Source: Magnetococcales bacterium
GTDB taxonomy: Bacteria > Pseudomonadota > Magnetococcia > Magnetococcales > DC0425bin3
NCBI GenBank assembly: GCA_015229045.1
Contig: JADGCJ010000023.1
Location: forward strand, 1 to 34,481
Reading direction: 5' to 3'
Length of the DNA stretch: 34,481 bases
Part shown: piece after piece, positions 22,933 through 31,146 of the stretch
Layout: each line of letters opens with the position of its first letter
How positions within the stretch are numbered: position 1 is the stretch's first letter
The notes under the pieces: model-generated
The model's input: only the letters and a program-made list of their open reading frames with translations
What the model was told of the DNA's origin: nothing
Databases searched by the model: none
Translations under genes and position numbers: made by a program

Positions 22933-23877
22933 ATGCGAATCATACGCGGTGTATACAATCTTCCGGAGGATTTTCGGGGTGCGGTGGTCACCATCGGTAA
23001 TTTTGATGGCGTGCATTTGGGGCATCAGGCGGTTTTTTTGACACTGCGGGAGCTGGCGCGCCACCACGATGCCAAAGCTGTGGCGGTCACGTTTGAACCG
23101 CACCCGCAACGCCTGCTCTCTCCGGCGCACGCACCGCCGCGCATTACCGGCATGCGTGGCAAGGCCCGGTGGATGGGTCGGCATGGTGTGGATGGCATGT
23201 TTGTCGTGCGCTTCACCCCGGAGGTGGCGGCTCTCAGGCCCGATCGCTTCGTCGACCGCTTTTTGGTGGAGGCCTTGCAGGCAAAGGAAGTCCTGGTGGG
23301 GTTCAATTTTCGCTTTGGTGCCGGGGGAAAGGGCACATTCGCCCTGCTTCAGGAACTGGGGAGTCGCTATGGGTTTGGGGTGCATCGCCAGGATGCCTGC
23401 CAGATTGAAGGGACCACCGTCTCCTCGACCCGGGTGCGGGAGTTTGTCCAGGCCGGCAATTTTGCCATGGCCGAGCGTTTGCTGGGACGGCCCTACGAGT
23501 TTGAAAGTCGCGTCGTACATGGGCGCAGTCGGGGGCGCGGCCTTGGCTTCCCCACGGCCAATTTTTGTCTGGAAGGGTTGCTCCATCCACCACCGGGGGT
23601 TTATGTCGTGGAGACCCTGGTCGATGGTGTCTGGCTGCCGGCGGTCGCCAACCTGGGTGACAACCCCACGTTTGGCGGGGAGGGGCTTCGTCTGGAGGTG
23701 CATATGCTGGTTCCCTGCGGCGATCTTTACCGGCGGGTTTTGAGGATGTGCTTTCGCAAGCGCTTGCGTAACGAGATTCATTTTCCCGATCACGCCGCCT
23801 TGCAGGCCAGAATCGCCAGGGATGTGGCCGAGGCGCGTGCCTTTTTTACCGACCATCCCGGTCGTGTCGGAGGGTGA
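22933..23877 (+). CDS. ribF: Bifunctional riboflavin kinase / FAD synthetase
   Basis: The 314-residue protein has the N-terminal FAD synthetase nucleotidyltransferase motif (VVTIGNFDGVHLGHQAVFLT), the VGFNFRFGAGGKGTF segment and VSSTRVREFVQAGNFAMAE. The C-terminal flavokinase domain is marked by GRGLGFPTANFCLEG and GDNPTFGGEGLRLEVHML. It converts riboflavin to FMN and FAD in the cytoplasm. The start ATG at 22933 has a weak ribosome binding site. A perfect 6-bp hairpin with GGAA loop (22874-22889) lies in the 196-bp divergent leader shared with the PpiD-like gene; it does not resemble an FMN riboswitch. The 3' end abuts lspA. Confidence 0.93.
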   Translation: MRIIRGVYNLPEDFRGAVVTIGNFDGVHLGHQAVFLTLRELARHHDAKAVAVTFEPHPQRLLSPAHAPPRITGMRGKARWMGRHGVDGMFVVRFTPEVAALRPDRFVDRFLVEALQAKEVLVGFNFRFGAGGKGTFALLQELGSRYGFGVHRQDACQIEGTTVSSTRVREFVQAGNFAMAERLLGRPYEFESRVVHGRSRGRGLGFPTANFCLEGLLHPPPGVYVVETLVDGVWLPAVANLGDNPTFGGEGLRLEVHMLVPCGDLYRRVLRMCFRKRLRNEIHFPDHAALQARIARDVAEARAFFTDHPGRVGG

Positions 23878-23927
23878 GGAGTCTGTATGGAGTGCAAGAG
23901 CTCTTTTTGTCACGACGGTCTGCAACC

Positions 23928-24398
23928 ATGACCGGATTCGGTGTGGCCCTGGCGCTGCTGGTTCTTGTTGCGGATCAGGTGACCAAATGGATCGCCACCC
24001 AGGCTTTGGGCCAGGGGAGTGTGGTCATCCTTCCCGGGTATCTGGATCTGGTTATCGTACACAATGTCGGGGCCGCGTTTGGTCTCTTCACCGGACTGCC
24101 GACCACCTGGCGCATTGGCATCCTGGCGGGGGTGGCCATCGTGGCGATTGTCTTGATGCTCCATCTCCTGCGTCAGGCGGAGAGCTACTGGTCCGCCAGT
24201 GCCCTGGCCCTGGTCCTGGGAGGGGCTTTGGGTAATCTCATGGATCGCTTGCGTTTGGGATGGGTGGTGGACTTTGTTCACGTTCATTGGCATGATCTCT
24301 CCTGGCCTGTTTTCAATTTGGCAGACAGTGCCATCACCCTGGGAATCGGCATATTGCTCTGGGAACATTTTTTCCATGCGGGAGACGCGGAATCATGA
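23928..24398 (+). CDS. lspA: Prolipoprotein signal peptidase (signal peptidase II)
   Basis: The 156-residue protein has four membrane helices and the LspA motifs: LVADQVTKW, VHNVGAAFGLF, LGGALGNLMDRLRLGWVVDF and FNLADSAI. The catalytic aspartates are those of VVDF (D115) and NLAD (D133). It cleaves signal peptides of lipid-modified prolipoproteins in the inner membrane. Start choice is open: GTG at 23874 overlaps the ribF stop (GTGA) and would add 18 residues; ATG at 23928 gives the usual short N-terminus. The next gene, which overlaps it by 4 bp, encodes a lipoprotein, a likely client. Confidence 0.93.
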   Translation: MTGFGVALALLVLVADQVTKWIATQALGQGSVVILPGYLDLVIVHNVGAAFGLFTGLPTTWRIGILAGVAIVAIVLMLHLLRQAESYWSASALALVLGGALGNLMDRLRLGWVVDFVHVHWHDLSWPVFNLADSAITLGIGILLWEHFFHAGDAES

Positions 24399-24778
24399 AA
24401 CCGATGGCCTACCTTTCATGCCTGGCAATGGCCCTGATGCTGGCTGGTTGTTCTGGAAAATTCCATCTGCCCTGGGACAGCGATCTGCCGGATATCAACC
24501 GGATTGCCACAAGAGAACCGCTGGAAATTCCCCCTGATCTTGATCTTTTGCCGCCGTTGCCGGGGAGCAGGTCGGAGTCGGCGGATACGCTGCCCGGAAG
24601 TGGCGGCGGATCCCAGACGGGGGGTGCTGTCGCCCAGGCGGGTATCGGCACCGGAGCCTCCCCTGCCGTGGACGTCCCGCCGACAGCCGCGAATATTCTG
24701 TTCGGAACCAAGGTTGCCAAAAAGGTTGATCCTGTTTCCAGGGACCAAAAAGAAAAATTGCCGGTATGGATGAAATGA
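24395..24778 (+). CDS. BamF/DUF3035-like lipoprotein
   Basis: The 127-residue precursor has a lipoprotein signal with lipobox LAGC (cysteine near residue 19). The mature part is low-complexity and proline/glycine-rich, and contains the IATREPLEIPPDLDLLPPL segment characteristic of DUF3035 proteins, described as BamF in alphaproteobacterial Bam complexes. It would act at the inner face of the outer membrane. The start overlaps the lspA stop (ATGA). The following two M16 genes complete an lspA-DUF3035-M16-M16 order that I associate with alphaproteobacteria. Membership of the Bam complex is inference. Confidence 0.75.
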   Translation: MKPMAYLSCLAMALMLAGCSGKFHLPWDSDLPDINRIATREPLEIPPDLDLLPPLPGSRSESADTLPGSGGGSQTGGAVAQAGIGTGASPAVDVPPTAANILFGTKVAKKVDPVSRDQKEKLPVWMK

Positions 24779-24796
24779 CATGGGAAACGCATCGCC

Positions 24797-26209
24797 ATGA
24801 AGGGCACACCAGGGAGTGAAGCGGGAAAAAGGAGGGATCGGCTCTCTCTTCCCTGGTTTTGGGTCTTTTTGGGGTTGGCAACGATTTTTTGTTCTGCCAC
24901 TCTCCAGGCTGGCGACCTTGATTACCGGGAGTTGACCCTGGATAACGGCTTGCAGGTCATCCTTCTCCGGGAGAAGCGGGCGCCGGTGGTGGTGGTGCAG
25001 GTTTGGTATCGCGTCGGTTCCGTGGACGAGGAGGATGGACAGACCGGCCTGGCCCACATGCTGGAACACATGATGTTCCAGGGAACGAAAACGCTGGCCC
25101 CCGAGGAGTTTTCCCGCATCGTTGCCCGCAATGGCGGTGTGGACAACGCCTCCACCTCGCAGGATTTTACCTATTACTACATCAAACTGGGTTCCGACCA
25201 TCTTGACCTGGCCCTGCGGATGGAGGCGGACCGCATGCGCAACCTGGTTTTGCAAGAGTCGAAATTCAGTTCCGAGAACAAGGTGGTTCGCGAAGAGAGA
25301 CGGATGCGCAACGAGGCCACTTCCACGGCGCGCATGGGGGAGAAATATCAGGCTGCAGCCTATCGGGTTCACCCTTACGGGCGGCCGGTCATTGGTTGGA
25401 TGGCGGATATTCGCAACCATTCGGTGAGTGCCATGCGGGAGTTTTACCAGAGGTATTATGCCCCGAACAATGCCACCCTGATTGTGGCCGGCGATATTGA
25501 TTTTATCGCGGCGGAACAGAGAGTTCGCCACCATTTTTCCCCTCTGCCTGCCAACGAGACCCTGCAGCGTCCCCAGGTACCTCAGGAGCCTGTTCCGACC
25601 ACCGCGCGTTATCTCCAGGTTTTGGATCCGGAGGCCAAGGTGCCGGTGTGGCTGGCGGGGTTTCTTGTCCCCACCCTTGCCGACACCCGGGTGGGCAACG
25701 ACCCCTTCGCCCTGGAGGTGGTTGCGACCATCCTGGGTGGAGGGTCATCCAGCCGTCTTTATCGACGATTGGTGACGCAGGAGAAGTTGGCTGTTTCCGT
25801 TCATGTCGAGTATAGCAATCTCAGTCGGGATCCCTGCCTGTTTGACATTCATGTGACGCCTGGAAAAGAGGCCTCCTTGTTGCGCATCGAAGCGATCGTT
25901 CGTGAAGAGCTTGAGCGCCTGGGACGGGAGCCGGTCATGGAACGGGAGCTGGCCAAGACCCGGAACTCCATGATCGCGGAGCATGTCTATGAGCGGGATT
26001 CGATCCAGTCCCAGGCCTGGAATATGGGGCGGGCCGTCACCAGCGGTGTCGATTGGAAGGGACTCCTTGTCCATCTTCCCGACCGGGTGCGTGCCGTGGC
26101 TGCAGCTGATGTTCGGAGGGTGACGGCGCGTTATCTCTCTCCGGAGAGGTGGTTTGTTGGCACGTTGCTGCCTTTTCCGACCCCAAAACCGAGAAGGGTG
26201 ACCGAATGA
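24797..26209 (+). CDS. M16 family zinc peptidase (active subunit)
   Basis: The 470-residue protein has an N-terminal membrane/signal segment (LPWFWVFLGLATIFCSATLQ) and then two M16 halves. The inverted zinc motif HxxEH is present as H87-M-L-E90-H91 (GLAHMLEHMMFQGTKTL), and the third ligand region is NKVVREERRMRNE. The second half contains ILGGGSSSRLYRRLVTQEKL. It is predicted to be a periplasmic peptidase of peptides or misfolded proteins. The start at 24797 lies 18 bp after the lipoprotein stop. Its stop overlaps the start of the second M16 gene (ATGA), consistent with a catalytic/non-catalytic heterodimer. Confidence 0.92.
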   Translation: MKGTPGSEAGKRRDRLSLPWFWVFLGLATIFCSATLQAGDLDYRELTLDNGLQVILLREKRAPVVVVQVWYRVGSVDEEDGQTGLAHMLEHMMFQGTKTLAPEEFSRIVARNGGVDNASTSQDFTYYYIKLGSDHLDLALRMEADRMRNLVLQESKFSSENKVVREERRMRNEATSTARMGEKYQAAAYRVHPYGRPVIGWMADIRNHSVSAMREFYQRYYAPNNATLIVAGDIDFIAAEQRVRHHFSPLPANETLQRPQVPQEPVPTTARYLQVLDPEAKVPVWLAGFLVPTLADTRVGNDPFALEVVATILGGGSSSRLYRRLVTQEKLAVSVHVEYSNLSRDPCLFDIHVTPGKEASLLRIEAIVREELERLGREPVMERELAKTRNSMIAEHVYERDSIQSQAWNMGRAVTSGVDWKGLLVHLPDRVRAVAAADVRRVTARYLSPERWFVGTLLPFPTPKPRRVTE

Positions 26210-27723
26210 TCCGGCCCTTTTTAAACCGCGTCCGCTTTGGGACACGCAGTTTTTTTGTTCGGAAAAAAAATGTTGGCATGAAAGACTTTATTGGGGCTTC
26301 GCCCCAAACCCCACCGGGGCTTCGCCCCAGGCCCCACCAGGAAGGGCACAGCCCTTCCTGGACCATACCAGTCTTTCGACAGTCAAAAAACGATGCATCT
26401 CAAGGTGGATTCGGTTCAATGGTTCTGGCGGTTTTGCTGTCGGGGATCGTGGCGTTGTCCCAACCGCTCCTGGCCGGGGAGGCGGATCTGCGGGCCAAGG
26501 AGTCTGTCACGGCGCAGGGGGGGCGGGTTTTTTTGGTGGAGAGTCATGGCAACCCCATGGTGGAGATGCGTCTTTGGTTTCGGGCCGGCAGCGCCTATGA
26601 TCCGGCAGGCAAAGAGGGTTTGGCGGATATCACGGCCTGGTTGTTCAACGAGGGAGCCGGCGAGATGGACTCCGAGGCTTTTCATGAACATCTCGATTTT
26701 TTTGGCATCCGTTTGCACGCCGAGGTCACGAGAGATACCTTTTCCATCGCGTTGACGACCTTGGCCAGCTATCTGGAAGAGGCTTGCAGTGCTGTTGGCA
26801 AGGCGCTGTTGCAACCGCGTTTCGATGCGGATGCCCTGGCCCGGGCCGTTGCCGAGAAGAGGGCGGAGCTGACCAGGGAGAAAGAGAAGGCCTCCGTTCA
26901 GGCCAGCCGTCTCTTGTACAAGCTCCTTTATGCGGGCCATCCCTATGGGCATCCGGTCAATGGCACCCTGGAGAGCATTCAACGCATCACGCTGGACGAT
27001 GTGCGGCAGTTTCGCGAGGGGGGCCTGCGGGGACCGGACATGGTTGTGGCTGTGGCGGGGGATATCGACCAGTCCCGGCTTCGGGAGCTTTTGGATCGGC
27101 ATCTTTCCGGTTTGAGTGACCAGCCCTCTTCCTGGGTGGCTGTTCCGGCGGCTGTCGTTGCCCCGCAGGGCCGGGAAGAGCATCTGGAGCTGGATGTTAC
27201 CCAGAGTTCAATCCGCCTGGGACGGGTGGCGATCAATCGGCATGACCCGGATTTTTATGCCTTGACGGTCATGGATCATATCCTGGGTGGAGGATCGACC
27301 AGTCGTCTTTTCAAACGCATTCGTGATGACAAGGGGCTGGCTTATGGGGTCTCGTCGACCTTTTCGCCTCTGGATGGTCTGGGACCTCTGGTCATCGCTC
27401 TGGATACCAAAAACGCCTCTGTCGATGAGGCCCGGGATCTGGTCCGGAAGGAGATTGGGCGTCTGGCCAATGAGGGGGTTGGGCAGCAGGAGCTGGCGGA
27501 TGCCGTGCAGTATTTGACCGGATCCTTTCCCCTGCGTTTGGATGGGCTGGATAAGTTGTCAGCCACCTGGGCGGCCATCGGTTTTTATCGACGCGGCGCG
27601 GATTACCTTGAAAAGTGGCCGGAACGGATCCGCTCGGTCACCCGCGAAGACGTTGCCCGGGTAGCCAGGAGATTCCTCGATGCGGAGCGTTTCTTCACGG
27701 TCACGGTCGGAAAGAGGGAATAG
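26206..27723 (+). CDS. M16 family non-catalytic partner with repeat-derived N-terminal insert
   Basis: The M16 fold is clear (MRLWFRAGSAYDPAGKEGLA; GHPYGHPVNGTLESIQRITL; ILGGGSTSRLFKRIRDDKGL with AYGVSSTFSP), but the zinc site is missing: the HxxEH position reads DITAW. It keeps the second-half R/Y region of inactive M16 partners. ATG at 26206 overlaps the upstream stop and has GAAGGGTG six bases before it. From there the frame runs through a dispersed palindromic repeat (about 26263-26371) encoding KDFIGASPQTPPGLRPRPHQ before reaching a normal signal peptide (MVLAVLLSGIVALSQPLLAG) at 26419. Either the protein carries a repeat-derived leader or translation restarts at 26419. Confidence 0.88.
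   Translation: MIRPFLNRVRFGTRSFFVRKKNVGMKDFIGASPQTPPGLRPRPHQEGHSPSWTIPVFRQSKNDASQGGFGSMVLAVLLSGIVALSQPLLAGEADLRAKESVTAQGGRVFLVESHGNPMVEMRLWFRAGSAYDPAGKEGLADITAWLFNEGAGEMDSEAFHEHLDFFGIRLHAEVTRDTFSIALTTLASYLEEACSAVGKALLQPRFDADALARAVAEKRAELTREKEKASVQASRLLYKLLYAGHPYGHPVNGTLESIQRITLDDVRQFREGGLRGPDMVVAVAGDIDQSRLRELLDRHLSGLSDQPSSWVAVPAAVVAPQGREEHLELDVTQSSIRLGRVAINRHDPDFYALTVMDHILGGGSTSRLFKRIRDDKGLAYGVSSTFSPLDGLGPLVIALDTKNASVDEARDLVRKEIGRLANEGVGQQELADAVQYLTGSFPLRLDGLDKLSATWAAIGFYRRGADYLEKWPERIRSVTREDVARVARRFLDAERFFTVTVGKRE
26263..26371. repeat. Dispersed palindromic repeat, copy E, inside an M16 5' region
   Basis: The copy contains two GGGGCTTCGCCCC hairpins in tandem and a perfect 9-bp stem (AGGAAGGGC / GCCCTTCCT, loop ACA, 26339-26359). 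Its start (AATGTTGGCATGAAAGACTT) is the reverse complement of the tail of the copy at the window start. The reading frame of the second M16 gene stays open through it. Confidence 0.75.
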
Positions 27724-28701
27724 CTAAAAAAACCCCAATTTTTTCTTCTTTTTCAGAGCCATAAGTTTGGCCAGCTCGGATGGCTTGCGGTTGTCTGTCT
27801 CCTTCCTGGGCAGCTCGCTCTCTTTCTGGCGGACGCTGGCGAGAAAGGCCTGCTGAATGCGGCCGACCATGCTGTTCAGGCGATCTTCCTGGGTTCTGTC
27901 CACCTGATCCAACTGTATGCCCACCAGGATGGAGTTGGCAGGTGGCGAGGTTCCAGGCCGGTGCGGGACTGGTTCGTGATTGCGTACATAACCGACCAGA
28001 TTCAGTTTGGCTTCGTCTGGAACCTCCAGGGAGAGGGTCACTTTTGTTTCCAGGGGCAGGGAGTCTGCCGGGCCGGGAAAAATGCAGGCGAGACCACCAA
28101 AGCTTATATCATGCAGTTTGGGTGTGACGCTGTTTTTCCCCGGCAGATGGAGGGTCAGCGTGGCCGGGTAGTCATCGATGACGTTAACCCTGTAGTGGCG
28201 TCTTTGGCGGAAAGAGCCAAACTCTCCGGGAAGGGTAAAGCGCAAAAGCGATCCCTGGTCGCCCTGAGCTGTTTCCAGAAAGAGAATTTTACCCTCCATG
28301 GTCTGCATCCGATTGAAAAAACGCATGGTGACCGGAATATCCGGATGCTTGCGAATCTGGGCATTGCCGATGGGTGGTTCCATGGGTTCCAGGTAGAGGC
28401 TCTCCTTCTGGTCCGGAGGTGGAGTTGGCCTCTTGTTGGGTGGGGGCGGGGCCTGATCGGGGCTGGGCGATGCCTGGGCGGTGTCCGGGGGCTCCTGACT
28501 CGGGGGTGGTGGCGTCATCTGTACCGATGGCGGGGGGGCCAGTCGGGAGAAATAGATGCGCACCTGTTCACCGATCTGCAGTTCAATTTTATCCTGATTC
28601 GAGAGACACTGACTCAACAAGGATCGAATACGGGCAGGATCCTGGATCACTTCATCGAATTTTTGCAAAGAACCGTTTCTCTTTATGTCGACTTCGGGCA
28701 T
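27724..28701 (-). CDS. PilZ-domain protein with proline-rich linker
   Basis: The 325-residue protein has an N-terminal folded region, then a long Pro/Gln/Ser linker (VQMTPPPPSQEPPDTAQASP then SPDQAPPPPNKRPTPPPDQK). The C-terminal part is a YcgR-like region with a PilZ domain carrying both c-di-GMP motifs: RQRRHYRVN (RxxxR) and DISFGGLACIF (D/NxSxxG). A lysine-rich tail (KKKKKLGFF) ends it. PilZ proteins are c-di-GMP effectors in motility or polysaccharide control; the partner is unknown. The start at 28701 (MPEVDIKRN) has only a weak ribosome binding site. Its TAG is directly adjacent to the TAG of the convergent M16 gene (TAGCTA). Confidence 0.85.
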   Translation of the reverse strand: MPEVDIKRNGSLQKFDEVIQDPARIRSLLSQCLSNQDKIELQIGEQVRIYFSRLAPPPSVQMTPPPPSQEPPDTAQASPSPDQAPPPPNKRPTPPPDQKESLYLEPMEPPIGNAQIRKHPDIPVTMRFFNRMQTMEGKILFLETAQGDQGSLLRFTLPGEFGSFRQRRHYRVNVIDDYPATLTLHLPGKNSVTPKLHDISFGGLACIFPGPADSLPLETKVTLSLEVPDEAKLNLVGYVRNHEPVPHRPGTSPPANSILVGIQLDQVDRTQEDRLNSMVGRIQQAFLASVRQKESELPRKETDNRKPSELAKLMALKKKKKLGFF

Positions 28702-28844
28702 GAATGGCAACCCCCAGGCGGTGTTTGTGACCCTGCTTCCCCCGGTGACTCTATGCCAGACAGGCCAAAAAAGCCAAGAGATAACCTCCGTCACACAGCA
28801 ACAGTCAACCGTCGTATTTCAGGAGGAAACGTGGCAAGTTGTGA

Positions 28845-29258
28845 TCATTTTTCTTTTTTTGTCAGCATATTACGCAGGTTGGCGAAGGGTGAATGGGTCG
28901 CTGTGTCGGTCTCTTCTCTGCTGTCAGCCATGCCGCCGCCGGCCAGGTGATCATGATAGCGTGCGTGTTCGTTGTCATGGCAGTAGATGCACAGGTTTTC
29001 CCAATTGCTGCCGTCCGGTGGGTTGTTTTCGTGGTTGTGGTCTTTGTGGTGCACAGTCAACTCGTGGAGGGTTTCCCGCGTGTAGTGACGACCGCAGCGG
29101 GCGCAAACCCAGGGGTGGATTTTCAATGATTGATCGCGGTACCCCCCCTCCCGGGATTGACGCGACTGACGGGCCTCCGCGACGATGGCGTCACTTTTTT
29201 CCTGGCGATTCTGCCCCCGTTTTGGCCTCAGGTTGCCGAAAGACTTTGTTGTTGCCAT
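28845..29258 (-). CDS. HNH endonuclease family protein (YajD-like)
   Basis: The 137-residue protein has a compact HNH/treble-clef core: PWVCARCGRHYTRETLHELT followed by VHHKDHNHENNPPDGSNWEN and LCIYCHDNEH. CxxC pairs would hold a structural zinc, and the H-H-x-D/H plus N-x-x-x-L-C segment forms the beta-beta-alpha metal site. This arrangement and length match E. coli YajD-type proteins, whose biological role is not known. The N-terminus is basic and unstructured-looking. It is divergent from the repressor gene, with a 479-bp intergenic region between. Confidence 0.85.
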   Translation of the reverse strand: MATTKSFGNLRPKRGQNRQEKSDAIVAEARQSRQSREGGYRDQSLKIHPWVCARCGRHYTRETLHELTVHHKDHNHENNPPDGSNWENLCIYCHDNEHARYHDHLAGGGMADSREETDTATHSPFANLRNMLTKKEK

Positions 29259-29528
29259 GGAAATGATTCCCTTATGGATTCCTGGTTTTATTTATGCTTG
29301 CAACGAAATCGGCTTCACGTTGTATCACAGGCACAGGGTCGGCTGCCGTGTCAGGGAGTGTACAGGTTTTTTTTGTCTTGGGATCCGTTTTGGCGGGTCT
29401 TTTCCTAAGTAATTCATCTGGGTTCCATCTCAATGGTTACTGGGGGGGGGAGGGGATGTCGTGCCCGCCGCTGCCTGCAGAGGTGAAAAAAGACCTTTTT
29501 GATGAAAATAAAGAGTTTAAATAACCTT
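29259..29528. other. Non-coding 5' part of the HNH/repressor intergenic region
   Basis: This is the HNH-proximal half of a 479-bp gap between divergent genes. Short open frames here lack any recognisable protein or ribosome binding site. The stretch is T-rich and contains long G and T runs. I see no RNA gene or repeat of the families above. Confidence 0.5.
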
Positions 29529-29545
29529 GGAGTATAGTATACTCC
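29529..29545. promoter_or_regulatory. 17-bp palindrome, candidate operator
   Basis: GGAGTATAGTATACTCC is a perfect inverted repeat of 8-bp arms around one base. It lies about 190 bp before the CI/LexA-type repressor start and 270 bp from the HNH start. A site of this size fits a dimeric repressor, but no repeats of the site were found in the window. Confidence 0.45.
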
Positions 29546-29615
29546 TTGCGATGGAATCAATGGGGACGTTCTTTCCCCAGGTCATGAAGGAATTCCCCCT
29601 GGCGGCTGATTGCAA

Positions 29616-29635
29616 TTTGCAACTTTAGATGCAAA
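29616..29635. promoter_or_regulatory. Inverted repeat beside the repressor promoter
   Basis: TTTGCA at 29616-29621 and TGCAAA at 29630-29635 are exact inverted arms 8 bp apart, with an extra TTGCAA immediately upstream. It sits about 20 bp upstream of the candidate -35 box, so it may be an autoregulatory operator. Confidence 0.4.
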
Positions 29636-29654
29636 GTGCGATTTACCAAGGGGG

Positions 29655-29683
29655 CTTACACGCACACACGATAATGTTACAAT
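29655..29683 (+). promoter_or_regulatory. Candidate promoter of the repressor gene
   Basis: CTTACA (29655-29660) and TACAAT (29678-29683) are spaced 17 bp apart. The -10 box matches consensus in five of six positions. Transcription would start about 48 bp before the ATG at 29738. Confidence 0.5.
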
Positions 29684-29737
29684 CCCTAGAGGTTTAGTTA
29701 CTTTCGTTCAACATGATCAACCTGGAAGCAGACAACC

Positions 29738-30454
29738 ATGAATCTAAATCTGAAGCAGCCCAACAAACTGAGCAGTCGTATCCGCATTGCGCGGGAACAT
29801 GCCGGGTTTACCCAAAAGGAGTTGGCCGATCGGGTGGGCATCAGCCAGACGGCTGTACATAAGCTGGAGTGCGGCCGTTCCAGATCATCCAGACGTACAG
29901 TGGCCATCGCCATGACTTGTGGGGTGGATCCCGTGTGGCTGGAGACCGGACAGGGTGACATGGTGACCGGCGGAGGCGCGAGCGCTGCCATGGCCATGTC
30001 CCCCTTTGGCGGCGAACCCATGGGTGCCCTGGCAGAACAAGCGGAGAGTTATCGTGTCGAGGAGTCGGACTCCTCGCCGAGCCGTGTTCCCCTGATCAGC
30101 TGGGAGGAGGCTGTCAATTGGGGTAAGTCCCTGATATCGCCCAAGGTTACCAATTGGGTGTCGGCCGTTCATAAAATCAATCCCCTGGTGTTCGCCCTGA
30201 AGGTGAGCGGCGACTCCATGGAAATCGAGTTTACGGAAGGGGATATCATTTTGGTGGATCCCACCAAAAAACCGGCTCACAAGCAATATGTCGTCGTTGG
30301 ATTGTCCGGAGAGGACAAGTGTACCTTCAAGCAATTGATCATCGATGGTGGCCAACGCTACCTGAAGCCCCTGAATCCTCGTTATCCGATCATCGCCATC
30401 GATGAAAAAACCATGTTCTGTGGCGTGGTCGTGGCAAAATTCAAGGAGTTTTGA
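29738..30454 (+). CDS. CI/LexA-type repressor: XRE helix-turn-helix plus S24 autopeptidase
   Basis: The 238-residue protein has an N-terminal XRE HTH (RIRIAREHAGFTQKELADRV then GISQTAVHKLECGRS) and a C-terminal S24 domain. The serine-lysine dyad is visible: S160 in SGDSMEIEFTEGD and K198 in KCTFKQL, 38 residues apart, as in LexA-like folds. Such repressors are relieved by RecA-stimulated self-cleavage. This one has no phage genes around it, so it is a solitary regulator, perhaps of the divergent HNH nuclease and itself. The start at 29738 has weak ribosome-binding sequence (GGAAGCAG). Confidence 0.9.
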   Translation: MNLNLKQPNKLSSRIRIAREHAGFTQKELADRVGISQTAVHKLECGRSRSSRRTVAIAMTCGVDPVWLETGQGDMVTGGGASAAMAMSPFGGEPMGALAEQAESYRVEESDSSPSRVPLISWEEAVNWGKSLISPKVTNWVSAVHKINPLVFALKVSGDSMEIEFTEGDIILVDPTKKPAHKQYVVVGLSGEDKCTFKQLIIDGGQRYLKPLNPRYPIIAIDEKTMFCGVVVAKFKEF

Positions 30455-30608
30455 CCTGGATTTCCATTCGTGTGGCGTGTTGCAGAAACGGTGATCCACG
30501 CTTATGTGCAGATTGATCGGTTTGTTTGGGGGTGGGCCGAGGCTTCTTTCCAACGAGAGGGGCAGGGCCGTGCATCTCGGGGAACAGGAACCTCCAAACA
30601 AGCATCGC

Positions 30609-31109
30609 TCATGAAGGTGGTTTGTCGTCGCCTTCCAGTTGCAAGTCGTGGAAGCCGACCTGAAGAATGGTCCTGGCGAGCATCTCGGCCATTTTCCATG
30701 TATGTTCCTTGCAGAGGCCTTTTTCTTCTCCCTGGCCATGCCAGCGTGTCAATAGCTCCTGGCATGAGTCGGTTCCTGCGGATTCCATGAAGCGGTTGTA
30801 GTAGATCTGCGCCAAAGTATAGGCCTCTTCCTTGGCCTCTTCGTCGCCGGGTTTTTCGCGACCGGCGACGATGCCGATGACAAGGAGACCCGAGGTGAGA
30901 ACTCCACAAGTCTTTTTCAGTTCCGAGAAACCACCGTTAAAGGGTGTGGCGATGCGACTGATGGTGTTGGGATCGAAACGGTGTGGGGCGAAGACCTCGG
31001 TCAAGGCCTTGACGACGGCCTCTGCACAGGAATAATGCGCATCGGCGTAGTATTTCCTGGCCAAAAGGCCGACTTGATGAATGACTTCTTCTTCGGTCAT
31101 GAGGTTCAC
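30609..31109 (-). CDS. C_GCAxxG_C_C family protein (putative redox protein)
   Basis: The 166-residue protein shows the motif that names the family: YSCAEAVV, then ATPFNGGFSELKKTCGVLTS with GLLVIG, and later DSCQELLTRW and GLCKEHTW. The spaced cysteines suggest metal or cluster binding at a membrane-less cytoplasmic protein; the function is not known. The start could be M at 31109 or at 31100. The 30455-30608 interval after it holds no gene. It lies downstream of the DUF2249 gene, 37 bp away on the same strand. Confidence 0.85.
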   Translation of the reverse strand: MNLMTEEEVIHQVGLLARKYYADAHYSCAEAVVKALTEVFAPHRFDPNTISRIATPFNGGFSELKKTCGVLTSGLLVIGIVAGREKPGDEEAKEEAYTLAQIYYNRFMESAGTDSCQELLTRWHGQGEEKGLCKEHTWKMAEMLARTILQVGFHDLQLEGDDKPPS

Positions 31110-31146
31110 CTCAAGGGTGCGGATGAACGGGTGCTCCAGGAAAGGG

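Noticed and set aside
29738..30454. Prophage inferred from the CI-type repressor
   Set aside because: No integrase, structural, replication or lysis genes are nearby; it is a single regulator.
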